Assembly (NCBI RefSeq): GCF_005047635.1
Contig: NZ_SUKC01000016.1
Span: 1 to 64,000 of the forward strand
DNA length: 64,000 bases
Source of the DNA: Arthrobacter sp. CAU 1506
GTDB taxonomy: Bacteria > Actinomycetota > Actinomycetes > Actinomycetales > Micrococcaceae
Direction of reading: 5' to 3'
Shown here: piece after piece, positions 42,927-52,028 of the stretch
Numbering within the stretch: the stretch's first letter is position 1
How the letters are laid out: each line of letters begins with the position of its first letter
Translations under genes and position numbers: made by a program
Notes under the pieces: model-generated
Told to the model about the DNA's origin: nothing
The model's input: only the letters and a program-made list of their open reading frames with translations
Database searches by the model: none

Positions 42927-45131
42927 ATGGCTGAGCGGACCGACGGGACAATGGACACTGCGACGGCGGAGATCGCCACACTGGAAACGGCGGCGGCCGG
43001 GCAGGACGGCGGCGCCCTGCGCCAAGAGGCCACGGCGCTGCTGCGGGCCCTGGTGGGCAACGACGCGGCGGAGTTCCACGAGGGCCAATTCGAGGCCGTC
43101 GAGGCGCTGGTCTCCGGCGGCCGCCGGGCACTGGTGGTGCAACGCACCGGCTGGGGCAAGTCGGCGGTCTACTTTGTGGCGAGCCTGCTGCTGCGCCGCC
43201 GGGGCGCCGGTCCCACGTTGATCGTCTCGCCGCTGCTCGCGCTGATGCGCGACCAGGTGGCCGCTGCCGAACGCGCCGGCGTGCGCGCCGCCGCCATCAA
43301 CTCGGCCAACCAGCTGGAATGGGGGCAGATCCAGGAGCAGCTGGCCGCCAACACGGTGGATGTGCTGCTGGTATCGCCCGAGCGGCTGAACAATCCGCGC
43401 TTCCGGGACGAGCAGCTGCCGCAGCTGGTGGGCAGCTCCGGACTGTTGGTGATTGACGAGGCCCACTGCATCTCCGACTGGGGCCACGATTTCCGCCCCG
43501 ACTACCGCCGGATCCGGGACCTGATCGGGCAGCTCCCGGACCGGGTGCCGGTGCTGGCCACCACAGCCACCGCCAACTCCCGCGTGGTCCATGACATCGA
43601 AGAGCAGCTCGGCCTGCATGCCACCGCGGAGCACGACGGCGGGGTGCTCACCATCCGGGGGCCGCTCGCCCGCGCCTCGCTGCGGTTGGGGGTGCTCCGG
43701 CTGGCCAGCCCGCGTGCCCGGCTCGGCTGGCTGCTCACCCACCTGAACGACCTGCCCGGCAGCGGGATTATCTACGCACTCACGGTCTCCGCGGCAGAGG
43801 ATACGGCACGGCTGCTGCGTGAGGCCGGCCATGAGGTGGCCGCTTACACCGGCCGCACCGATCCTGCCGAGCGGGAACAAGCGGAAGCGGCGCTGAAGGA
43901 GAACCGGGTCAAGGCGCTGGTCGCCACCAGCGCGCTCGGCATGGGGTTCGACAAGCCGGACCTTGGCTTCGTGGTCCATCTGGGGGCGCCAAGCTCCCCG
44001 GTGGCGTACTACCAGCAGGTGGGGCGTGCCGGGCGCGGAACCCCGAACGCCGACGTACTGCTGCTGCCGGGCACCGAGGACCGGGATATCTGGGAGTACT
44101 TCGCCACCGCATCGATGCCCAACGAGGGGACCGCCACCGCCGTGCTCCGCGAACTGGCCGCTCCCGGCACGGTGCTGTCCACGGCGGCGCTGGAGACGCT
44201 GGTCAACCTGAAGCGCTCGCCGCTGGAGCTGCTGCTGAAGGTCCTGTCCGTGGACGGCGCGGTGCGCAAGGTCAGCGGCGGCTGGGAGGGAACCGGCCAA
44301 CCCTGGGTGTATGACGCGGAGCGCTACGGGCGCATTGCGCAGGCCCGGGTGGCGGAACAGAACGCCATGCTGGACTACGAGAACACGTCCGGCTGCCGGA
44401 TGGAGTTCCTGGCCAGCGCGTTGGACGATCCGGCCGCCGCGCCGTGCGGTCGCTGCGACAACTGTGCCGGACCCTGGTACTCGGACAGCATCGCGGCCGA
44501 AGCCACTGAAAGCGCAGGCGCCGCCCTGCAGCGGGCCGGTGTCGAGCTGGAACCCCGAGCCATGTGGCCCAGCGGAATGGACAAGCTGGGCGTGCCGGTC
44601 AAGGGCAAGATCCCGCCGGCCGAGGCCAACGGCAGCGGGCGGGCGCTGGCACGCCTGACAGATCTGGGCTGGGGCGGGCAACTGAGGGAGGTCTTTGGCA
44701 CCGATGCTCCGGACCGTGAGGTGCCTGCCGGCATGCTGAAAGCCTGCGTGCAGGTTCTGGCCCAATGGGGTTGGGCAGAGCGGCCGGTGGCCATCGTGAA
44801 CGTGCCGTCGCGGAGCCGGCCGCTGCTAGTGCAGTCGCTCGCCCGGGGGCTCTCGGACATTGGCCAGTTGCCGTACCTCGGCGAACTCGCTGTCCCGCAC
44901 GGCGGCCCGTGCAGCGGCCCCGGCGGCAACAGCGCCTTCCGGCTGGCCGATGTCTGGGACCAGTTCCAGGTCCCCGATGGCGGGGAAGCATGGCTGGCGC
45001 AGAACCGGGGCCCCGTGCTGCTGGTCGATGATCTCGCCGACAGCCGCTGGACGCTGACCGTGGCCGGCCGCGCACTGCGGCTGGCCGGGGCGGAATCCGT
45101 GCTGCCCTTCGCGCTCGCGCTCAAGGGCTGA
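42927..45131 (+). CDS. recQ: RecQ-type DNA helicase fused to a phosphoribosyltransferase-like domain
   Basis: A 734-residue protein. SF2 helicase motifs: RTGWGKSAVYF (Walker A), LLVIDEAHCISDWGHDFRPDY (in part; DEAH box with RecQ aromatic loop) and QQVGRAGRG. A RecQ-type four-Cys zinc region follows (SGCRMEFL to PCGRCDNC). The last ~170 residues end in a PRTase-like segment, PVLLVDDLADSRWTLTVAG (in part), resembling ComFC-type phosphoribosyltransferases. The HRDC domain is absent. ATG at 42927 lies 70 bases from the divergent phosphomannomutase; an earlier ATG in the same frame would overlap that gene's start. Confidence 0.9.
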   Translation: MAERTDGTMDTATAEIATLETAAAGQDGGALRQEATALLRALVGNDAAEFHEGQFEAVEALVSGGRRALVVQRTGWGKSAVYFVASLLLRRRGAGPTLIVSPLLALMRDQVAAAERAGVRAAAINSANQLEWGQIQEQLAANTVDVLLVSPERLNNPRFRDEQLPQLVGSSGLLVIDEAHCISDWGHDFRPDYRRIRDLIGQLPDRVPVLATTATANSRVVHDIEEQLGLHATAEHDGGVLTIRGPLARASLRLGVLRLASPRARLGWLLTHLNDLPGSGIIYALTVSAAEDTARLLREAGHEVAAYTGRTDPAEREQAEAALKENRVKALVATSALGMGFDKPDLGFVVHLGAPSSPVAYYQQVGRAGRGTPNADVLLLPGTEDRDIWEYFATASMPNEGTATAVLRELAAPGTVLSTAALETLVNLKRSPLELLLKVLSVDGAVRKVSGGWEGTGQPWVYDAERYGRIAQARVAEQNAMLDYENTSGCRMEFLASALDDPAAAPCGRCDNCAGPWYSDSIAAEATESAGAALQRAGVELEPRAMWPSGMDKLGVPVKGKIPPAEANGSGRALARLTDLGWGGQLREVFGTDAPDREVPAGMLKACVQVLAQWGWAERPVAIVNVPSRSRPLLVQSLARGLSDIGQLPYLGELAVPHGGPCSGPGGNSAFRLADVWDQFQVPDGGEAWLAQNRGPVLLVDDLADSRWTLTVAGRALRLAGAESVLPFALALKG

Positions 45132-45376
45132 GTTGCCCCAGGGCCGCTCGGCGGTCGTACGCTCACGGGCTGAGCTGCGGCCTCCCGGGCTGAGTCGCGA
45201 CCTCCCCTTGTACGTTGACGGTTGGCTGTGCCGGGGCCACAATCGCATTGTCAACGCGGACGAGATGCCGCGGGCCTAGGTGAAGGGCTGCCTGGCCCGG
45301 CGGGTCCCGAACGTTCGAGGCCGCCAGCGCTGGTCGGATGGTGGCTCGCTCCTAGCATCAGGGGAGGTCGCTGAGC

Positions 45377-46813
45377 GTGGCCGAGAAGAAAATCGAGCAC
45401 CCGACCGTCGAGGAGCGCGCCTCCCGCGGCAAGGAAAGCCGCCAGAAGACGCCCGTCTCCAGCCACACCGGCTGGATTCCTGCCTCCGACCGGCCCGACC
45501 CGATAGCACTCCTCGAGAAACAGAACCAGACCAGGGAACAGGATCTGGTGCCGGTGCGGCACGGTCGGATGCTGGTCTCACCATTCGCGTTCTACCGCGG
45601 CGCGGCCAAGATCATGGCCGCCGACCTGAAGGACACGCCGCGGGCCGGCCTCCCGTCCCAGCTGTGCGGGGACGCCCACCTGTCCAACTTCGGTGTGTTT
45701 GCTTCGCCCGAGCGGAACCTGCTGTTCGACTTGAACGACTTTGACGAGACGCTTCCAGGGCCGTTCGAGTACGACGTCAAACGCATGTCCGCGAGCTTCA
45801 CCATCGCGGCCCGGAACAACGCGTTTACGAAGGACGAAACACGGGACGTGACGCTCACCGCGGTTCGCGCCTACCGTGAGGCGATGGCGCAGTTCGCGCA
45901 GATGCGGACGCTGGACATCTGGTACGCCCGCCTGTCCGAGGAGCAGTTGGTGGAAGCCATCGACCTGGCCGTGGCATCTCAGAAGGGCAAAGCCCTCAAG
46001 AAGGCAGCCAAGCGGATGGGACAGACGGCGCGGCAGGGCCTCGAAAAGGCCCACGCCCGAGACAACCTGCAGGCACTCTCCAAGCTCGCCGAGCGGGTGG
46101 ACGGCAGCTACCGGATTGTCGGCCAGCCGCCCATCGTCATTCCGGCCCGGGAGCTGGCGGATGTGTATGGCATGTCCGGCGATGAAGTTGCGCACCTGAT
46201 TCGTGAACAGTTCCGGTCCTACCGGGCCACACTGCAGGACGACCGGCGTTACCTCCTTGAACAATTCGAAGTCATCGACGTCGCCCGCAAGGTCGTGGGC
46301 GTTGGCAGCGTCGGTACGCGCGCGTACATCGCCTTGCTCAAGGGGCGCGATCAACAGGATCCGCTGTTTCTCCAGGTCAAGGAGGCCACGCGGTCGGTGC
46401 TCGAGGACCACTTGCCGAAGAGCAAGTTCCGGCAGCCCGGCGAGCGGGTGGTGCAGGGGCAGCGGATGATGCAGGCCGCGAGCGACATTTTCCTGGGCTG
46501 GACCAAGGGCGTGCAGGACAACCGTTTCCTGTATTGGCGCCAGCTACGGGATATGAAGGGCTCGGCCGTGGTGGAAGTGATGAAGCCGCGCGGCTTGACC
46601 TTCTATGCCAGTGCCTGCGGCTGGACCCTGGCCCGTGCGCACGCCCGATCAGGTGACCCGATCGCGATCGCCGCGTATCTGGGCAAGAGCACCAAATTCG
46701 ACGTCTCCATCGCGGATTTCTCCGAGCGTTACGCGGACCAGAACGAGAAGGACTACCAGGCTTTCACCGACGCGGTGCGGACCGGCCGGCTAGAAGCAAT
46801 CCACGGCGTCTAA
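45377..46813 (+). CDS. DUF2252 domain protein (kinase-like fold)
   Basis: A 478-residue DUF2252 family protein, common in actinobacteria and distantly similar to protein-kinase-like phosphotransferases. Signature parts: SQLCGDAHLSNFGVFASPERNLLFDLNDFDE (in part, GDAHLSNFG and DLNDFDE), FEYDVKRMSASF and GQRMMQAASDIFLGW. GTG at 45377 has GGGGAGG ten bases upstream. The first ~45 residues are polar, possibly disordered. The biochemical role is not known. Confidence 0.9.
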   Translation: MAEKKIEHPTVEERASRGKESRQKTPVSSHTGWIPASDRPDPIALLEKQNQTREQDLVPVRHGRMLVSPFAFYRGAAKIMAADLKDTPRAGLPSQLCGDAHLSNFGVFASPERNLLFDLNDFDETLPGPFEYDVKRMSASFTIAARNNAFTKDETRDVTLTAVRAYREAMAQFAQMRTLDIWYARLSEEQLVEAIDLAVASQKGKALKKAAKRMGQTARQGLEKAHARDNLQALSKLAERVDGSYRIVGQPPIVIPARELADVYGMSGDEVAHLIREQFRSYRATLQDDRRYLLEQFEVIDVARKVVGVGSVGTRAYIALLKGRDQQDPLFLQVKEATRSVLEDHLPKSKFRQPGERVVQGQRMMQAASDIFLGWTKGVQDNRFLYWRQLRDMKGSAVVEVMKPRGLTFYASACGWTLARAHARSGDPIAIAAYLGKSTKFDVSIADFSERYADQNEKDYQAFTDAVRTGRLEAIHGV

Positions 46814-46920
46814 GTCCAAAGCGTCAGCCGGGGACCGCTTGCCGGCCGGCGCCCGCTGGCGGCATCGCGGCCAGCGTAGATCAGGTTCGGTCCATGGCCG
46901 GGCGCCATTCTCTGGCCAGG

Positions 46921-47427
46921 CTACGTCAACGAGTCGATTGCGACGGTGAGGGCAAGGATGAGCGGGACGTCTTCGCCCGCCGAGATTTCGACGCCGTAGG
47001 ACTCACGCACGCGGAACCACTTCTTCGAGATCGTGGCGACGGTGCGGCCGTCGCGCTCGATCTGGTACTCGTGGTCGACGATGTTACCGTGCGCCTTCAG
47101 ATCCTCGCCGTCCTTCACATCGATGGCGAAACGATCCCGGATCCCGATCAGCGCCTTGTGGACCGTCGCGGCGGTGTCGCCGCCGCGCTTGACGTCGACC
47201 TTGTCCCGGATCGAGAGCTTGCGCTCCTGAATGCTCGCCAGTTCGTTTCCGGAGGTGTCCTCCAAAACGAACGTGTCCCGGATTCGGACCGCCTTGCCGT
47301 TGACCTTGAAGACTCGTTGGCCCTGGTCGTTCTCGATCCAGAAGTCATCCCCGATCGAGAGCAGTTTCTCGCGCATCTGAAACCGCGCGCCTGCGGGTTC
47401 TTCAGGCCGGTGCCGTAATAGTCCCAT
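46921..47427 (-). CDS. LURP-one-related protein
   Basis: A 168-residue LURP-one/tubby-like beta-barrel protein. It shows the repeating strand pattern KLLSIGDDFWIENDQGQRVF (in part), VRIRDTFVLEDTSGNELASI (in part) and FRVRESYGVEISAGEDVPLI (in part). The family is widespread with no fixed bacterial function, possibly membrane or lipid binding. The chosen ATG at 47427 has AAGGA nine bases upstream; the frame is open further upstream. Isolated gene, transcribed toward the DUF2252 gene. Confidence 0.88.
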   Translation of the reverse strand: MGLLRHRPEEPAGARFQMREKLLSIGDDFWIENDQGQRVFKVNGKAVRIRDTFVLEDTSGNELASIQERKLSIRDKVDVKRGGDTAATVHKALIGIRDRFAIDVKDGEDLKAHGNIVDHEYQIERDGRTVATISKKWFRVRESYGVEISAGEDVPLILALTVAIDSLT

Positions 47428-47837
47428 GTCCGGTTCATCCTTCGGATTCGAGCCCTGTGATGTCGGCGAGGGTTTCACCGGCCACGTTTTCATAGTCGGC
47501 CATGATGATCTCTCCATCTGGTTGCGGGGGAAGCCGAGGAACGCGATGCGGCCGGATCGCCACGGCTCTAGTCGCAACCTAATCCGCCAAAGCGGAGGAA
47601 GGCATCACCCGAAGGGGATGAGGATGGTCAATGCCAGATAACCAGCCCGGCGACGACCGTGACGACCGACGGGAACCAGGCGACGGCCGTGCCCAGAGCC
47701 CAAGGACGTGTCTGTGCCGCCACTTTTAATCTATCGCGCACAAGGGGGCTTGCGGCAAGGCCCCCGTCATGCCCCAAACTGGCTCGGACGTGCATGGAAG
47801 AGGCGTACGGACAAGGCTTGGAAAGGCGGTGGCTGCG
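47428..47837. other. Divergent intergenic region with one doubtful small frame
   Basis: This separates the LURP-like and monooxygenase genes. A minus-strand frame 47628-47741 starting at GTG would make a 37-residue single-helix membrane peptide ending GLVIWH, but it lacks a ribosome binding site. Nothing else is recognised. Confidence 0.4.
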
Positions 47838-49295
47838 ATGGCCGACGTGATCATTGCCGGAGGCGGCCCGACCGGGATGATGCTGGCCGCTGAACTCACC
47901 CTGGCCGGGGTGGAGGCGGCGATTGTGGAGCGCCGTCGGACGCCGGAGCTGGTGGGCTCGCGTGCGGGCGGATTCCACTCACGGACCATCGAAATCCTCG
48001 ATCAGCGCGGGATTGCCGACCGGTTCCTCGCCGAGGGGCAGCGCGTCCAGGCAGCATTCTTCGGGAACACCAAGCTGGACGTGAGCGACTTTCCGACCCG
48101 GCACCCCTACACGCTTGGCCTGTGGCAGAACCATATTGAGCGGATCCTCGCCGGCTGGATTGAGGAGCTGGGCGTGCCGGTCCATCGGGGTCTCGAGGTG
48201 GCCGGCTTCGCCCAGGACCACAGCGGGGTCGAAGTGCAGCTTGCCGACGGCGGGCGGATGCATGCGCAGTACCTGGTCGGCGCCGACGGCGGGCGCAGCG
48301 CTGTCCGGAAGGCCGCCGACATCGATTTCCCCGGCTGGGACGCGACGCGGAGCAACCTGATCGCCGAAGTGGAGGTAACCGAGGAGACACCGGCGGGCGT
48401 GCGCATCGACGAGGTGGGAATTCACGGGCTGCACCTGATGGAGGACGGCCGAACAATGCGGGTGATCGTGACCGAGAGGCAACTTGGCCCGGCAACCGAA
48501 CCCACCCTCGCCGAACTCGGCAAAGCGCTGACCGAGATCTATGACACCGACTTTGGAATCCACAGTCCGAAATGGATTTCGCGGTTCACTGATGCCACGC
48601 GACAGGCCGCGACCTACCGCAGCGGCCGGGTGCTGCTGGCCGGCGACGCCGCGCACATCCATGCACCGTCCGGCGGGCAGGGAATCGGCCTCGGCATCCA
48701 GGACGCCGTCAACCTTGGCTGGAAGCTCGCCCAGGTGGTCAAGGGCCTTACCCCGGACAGTCTGCTGGACACGTACCACGCCGAGCGGCACCCCGCCGGC
48801 GCCCGGGCGCTGAAGCACACGATGGCGCAGTCGCTCATGCAGCGGGCCGATCCTCGGATCGGCGCGTTGGCCGACACGGTGGCCGACCTGTTGACCATTG
48901 AGCAGGCCAGGAAACAGGTGGCCGGGCTCATTTCCGGCCTGGACGTCCGCTACGACCTCGGCGACGGGCATCCGCTGCTCGGGCGCCGGATGCCCGACCT
49001 CGACCTCGTCACGGTCAACGGCCCGCTGCGCGTGTTCACGCTCCTGCACGATGCCCGAGCTGTGCTGCTCAACCTCGCGGCGCCGGGCAGCATCGATGTG
49101 GGACCGTGGGCGGGGCGGGTGCAGTTAGTAGACGCCGCGTACGACGGCGGGTGGGAGCTTCCGGTGATCGGTCCAGTCAGCGCGCCCGAGGCCGTCCTCA
49201 TCCGGACCGACGGGCATGTGGCCTGGACGGGAGGCGGGACACAGTCTGGCCTGCGGGAGGCGCTAACCACCTGGTTCGGGCCCGCGCGGCCCTAA
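47838..49295 (+). CDS. FAD-dependent aromatic monooxygenase (rifampicin monooxygenase-like)
   Basis: A 485-residue class A flavoprotein hydroxylase. The FAD-binding GGGPTGMMLAAEL is at the N-terminus, the second FAD/NADPH motif is YLVGADGGRSAVRKAADIDF (in part), and RVLLAGDAAHIHAPSGGQGIGLG (in part) binds the ribityl chain. PYTLGLWQNHIERIL and the thioredoxin-like C-terminus (DARAVLLNLA) fit the group containing rifampicin and tetracycline monooxygenases and phenol hydroxylases. Drug inactivation is possible but unproven. Start ATG 47838; GTG three codons upstream is possible. Confidence 0.9.
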   Translation: MADVIIAGGGPTGMMLAAELTLAGVEAAIVERRRTPELVGSRAGGFHSRTIEILDQRGIADRFLAEGQRVQAAFFGNTKLDVSDFPTRHPYTLGLWQNHIERILAGWIEELGVPVHRGLEVAGFAQDHSGVEVQLADGGRMHAQYLVGADGGRSAVRKAADIDFPGWDATRSNLIAEVEVTEETPAGVRIDEVGIHGLHLMEDGRTMRVIVTERQLGPATEPTLAELGKALTEIYDTDFGIHSPKWISRFTDATRQAATYRSGRVLLAGDAAHIHAPSGGQGIGLGIQDAVNLGWKLAQVVKGLTPDSLLDTYHAERHPAGARALKHTMAQSLMQRADPRIGALADTVADLLTIEQARKQVAGLISGLDVRYDLGDGHPLLGRRMPDLDLVTVNGPLRVFTLLHDARAVLLNLAAPGSIDVGPWAGRVQLVDAAYDGGWELPVIGPVSAPEAVLIRTDGHVAWTGGGTQSGLREALTTWFGPARP

Positions 49296-49342
49296 GGCCG
49301 GCCCACTTCATGCCGGCTGGGCGGGCCGGGCCCCGGAGACGC

Positions 49343-49371
49343 AAAAACTCCCCCGGTTTCCCGGGGGAGTT
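49343..49371 (-). terminator. Intrinsic terminator of tRNA-Ser(GCT)
   Basis: Eleven-base arms AACTCCCCCGG and CCGGGGGAGTT around a four-base loop, with five T following on the minus strand. It lies five bases beyond the tRNA 3' end and may also stop the convergent monooxygenase transcript. Confidence 0.85.
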
Positions 49372-49375
49372 GACG

Positions 49376-49464
49376 CGGAGACGGGGGGATTTGAACCCCC
49401 GGTCGAGTTTAACCCCGACCCTTCATTAGCAGTGAAGTCCATTCGGCCGCTCTGGCACGTCTCC
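49376..49464 (-). tRNA. tRNA-Ser (anticodon GCT)
   Basis: Class II tRNA with GGAGACG/CGTCTCC acceptor, long variable arm, anticodon loop CTGCTAA (anticodon GCT, reads AGC and AGU), T-arm GTTCAAATC. CCA is not encoded (GCGTC follows). Confidence 0.95.
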
Positions 49465-49530
49465 AAACGCTATTGCTAGCCACACAAGACTACCCAGAAC
49501 CGAGGGTCAAGAGCAAAACCGCCGAACGGC

Positions 49531-51609
49531 CTAGTCCGTCAGCGCCCGCCACAAGAAGGTGTGTGAGAGGGCTTGCAGCCGGGCAGTCTGCTTGTTGTCG
49601 CTGGCGCCGGCATGGCCGCCCTCCAACGCCTCGTGGAACCAGACGTTCTCCACGCCCAACTCCAGCATCCGCGCCGCCATTTTCCGCGCCTGCACCGGGC
49701 CGACCCTATCGTCCGAGGTGGCGGTCCAGATCAGCGCATCCGGATACTCGGTGCCCGGCTGGAGCAGGTGGTAGGGCGAGAAGGTGCGGATGAACTCCCA
49801 CTGCGCCGGGTCCTCCGGATCCCCGTACTCGGCAATCCAGGAGTAGCCGGCGGAGAGCTTGGTGTAGCGGGCCATGTCCAGCAGCGGCACCCCGCAGGAC
49901 ACCGCGCCGAACAGGTGCGGGTAGCTGGTCATCATATTGCCCACCAGCAGGCCGCCGTTCGATCCGCCCGCGCAGCCCAGCCGCTCCCGCCGGGTGACGC
50001 CCCGGTCCGTCAGGTCCTGGGCCACCGCCGCGAAGTCCTCGTAAGCGCGGTGCCGGTTGGCCTGCAGCGCCGCCCGGTGCCATCCCGGACCGTACTCGCC
50101 GCCGCCGCGGATGTTGGCCACCACATACACTCCGCCGCGGCCGTCCGCGGTGCGCTGTTCCAGCCACGCCCGGCCGACGGTTCCGCTGTAGCCAGGGGTC
50201 CTGGCGATTTCGAATCCGCCGTAACCCGAGAGCAGCACGGGATTGCCGCCGTCGTACCTGAGGTCTTTTGGCGCCACCTGGAAATAGGGCACCTGGGTGC
50301 CGTCCTTGGAGGTGGCGAAGTGCTGCTGGACCTCGTAGGCGTCAGCCTCAAAGTACGACGGCGAAGCCTTGACTTCCGCCGCCGGCCCGCCGATGGTGCC
50401 GCGCGAGAGCGTGGAGGGAGTGAGGTAGCCGGTGGCCACCAGCCAGTAGTCGTCGGACTCTTCGTCATCCACAGCCGAGGCATCCACGGCATGCAGCGGC
50501 GGGCAATCCTGCAGCTCCGAGGCCGACCACCCGTCCGACGGATCCAGCACCCGGACCTGGGAAGAGACATCGTGCAGCAGATTCAGCAGCAGGTAGTTCT
50601 TCGTCCAACTCCAGGACTGCAGCGAGGTTGCCGCATCCGGCGCGAACAACACCTCCACCTGGCGGTCGCCGGCCAGGAACGCTTCCAGATCCGCCGCCAG
50701 CAGCGAGCCCGCGGGTTGGACGGAACCGCCGATTTCCCAGTCGCCCTGCGGCCTCATCAGCAGCCACTGGCGGTGCAGGTCCACGTTCACATCGGTGGGC
50801 ACATCGATGGGCAACCATTCCGCGTCCCGACGCAGGTAGGTGCGGTAGTTGAAGAAGTCGATCACATCCACCGCGACGTCGCGTTCAAAGCCGGGCGTGG
50901 AATCGTGCCCGACCTGGGCCAGCATGTGGTCCTCGGGGACGTCGAAGTATTCCTGGGCCTCCGCCGGATCCTGGCCGCGGAGCAGGATGCGGCTGGTCCG
51001 CGGGTAGGAGGACGTGGTCAGCGAGCCCGGGCCGAAGTCGGTGCCCAGCAGAATCCGGTCCTGGTCCAGCCAGGAAACGTAGCTCTTGGCCACGGGGATA
51101 TCGAAGCCATCGGCCACGAAGGCCCGGTCCTCGACGTCAAACTCCCGCAGCCGCACGGCATCGCCGCCATCGGGTGACAACCGCAGCATCGCCCGCCGGT
51201 AGCTGACGCCGTCGGCCGGACGCAGGAAGGCGGAACCGGCGTACACCCACTCGATGCCCTCGGCCGCGGCCAGCGCATCCACATCCAGCAGGACCTCCCA
51301 CTCGGGGGAATCCGTCAGGTAGCTTTCCCACGTAGTCCGCCGGAGCAGGCCACGGGGGTTCGCCTTGTCGCGCCAGAAGTTGTAGTAGAAGTGGCCGCGC
51401 TTGGTGACGGCGGGAATCCGGTCTTCCGCGTCGAGGACCTCCAGGATGCCGGCCTCCATCTCGCTGAACTGCCCGTCCACCAGCTTGTCCTCGGTGCGCC
51501 GGTTCTGGCCCTTCACCCAATCCAGCGGCTTGTCGCCGTAGATGTCCTCCAGCCAGATGAGGTCGTCCTGGGGCAAATGAGTGCTGTGCTGCGCGGAGTC
51601 CTGAGCCAT
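49531..51609 (-). CDS. Prolyl oligopeptidase family (S9) serine peptidase
   Basis: A 692-residue peptidase with an N-terminal beta-propeller (about 60-410) and a C-terminal alpha/beta-hydrolase domain. Catalytic Ser lies in GCAGGSNGGLLVGNMM, the oxyanion-side GYGGFEIARTPGYSG and NIRGGGEYGPGWH are typical, the Asp region is TSDDRVGPVQARKMAARM and the His is in EALEGGHAGASD. No signal peptide, so cytoplasmic cleavage of peptides after proline or similar residues is likely. Divergent from the next gene across a 419-base gap. Confidence 0.94.
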   Translation of the reverse strand: MAQDSAQHSTHLPQDDLIWLEDIYGDKPLDWVKGQNRRTEDKLVDGQFSEMEAGILEVLDAEDRIPAVTKRGHFYYNFWRDKANPRGLLRRTTWESYLTDSPEWEVLLDVDALAAAEGIEWVYAGSAFLRPADGVSYRRAMLRLSPDGGDAVRLREFDVEDRAFVADGFDIPVAKSYVSWLDQDRILLGTDFGPGSLTTSSYPRTSRILLRGQDPAEAQEYFDVPEDHMLAQVGHDSTPGFERDVAVDVIDFFNYRTYLRRDAEWLPIDVPTDVNVDLHRQWLLMRPQGDWEIGGSVQPAGSLLAADLEAFLAGDRQVEVLFAPDAATSLQSWSWTKNYLLLNLLHDVSSQVRVLDPSDGWSASELQDCPPLHAVDASAVDDEESDDYWLVATGYLTPSTLSRGTIGGPAAEVKASPSYFEADAYEVQQHFATSKDGTQVPYFQVAPKDLRYDGGNPVLLSGYGGFEIARTPGYSGTVGRAWLEQRTADGRGGVYVVANIRGGGEYGPGWHRAALQANRHRAYEDFAAVAQDLTDRGVTRRERLGCAGGSNGGLLVGNMMTSYPHLFGAVSCGVPLLDMARYTKLSAGYSWIAEYGDPEDPAQWEFIRTFSPYHLLQPGTEYPDALIWTATSDDRVGPVQARKMAARMLELGVENVWFHEALEGGHAGASDNKQTARLQALSHTFLWRALTD

Positions 51610-52028
51610 GCACCCATCCTAGGCATGCTGCCGCGGACGCCAGCGTGCACCTCGCGGTGACAGCCGGCGCAACGTTGTCCTCCCGCCGGCCGGAGGGCTC
51701 GCAGATGGCTGGAGCGGGGCATGGACCGGCGGCGCGCGCGTCCGCTGGCGGACAGGATGCGCCACATTGTCCTCCCGTCAGTAAGCAAAGCTGGCGCTGC
51801 TTCCGTCCGCTGGCCCGAGATCACTGGGGCCTCCCGGATCAATCATGAGGACCGCTGGCCCTTCCGTGACGAATGTGGCGCCCGCTGTACAGGTAGGAGG
51901 TTGACGCGCACGGCGCGGGAAGGGGGAGCGCCGCGCCGTCCTGCTTGCGGGCCGTCGCGCTCGCGTCGCGCTCGCCGGGCCCGCTCCTCGGACCGTTGGC
52001 CCGGGCGGCAGCCCGTAGGCTAGAAAGC
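51610..52028. other. Divergent intergenic region
   Basis: Promoter space for the peptidase and the FAD/NAD(P)-binding gene. An inverted pair GCGCCACATT (51759-51768) and AATGTGGCGC (51872-51881) spans the middle. Low-complexity CGCTCGCGTCGCGCTCG occurs near 51956-51972. No gene is supported. Confidence 0.45.
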
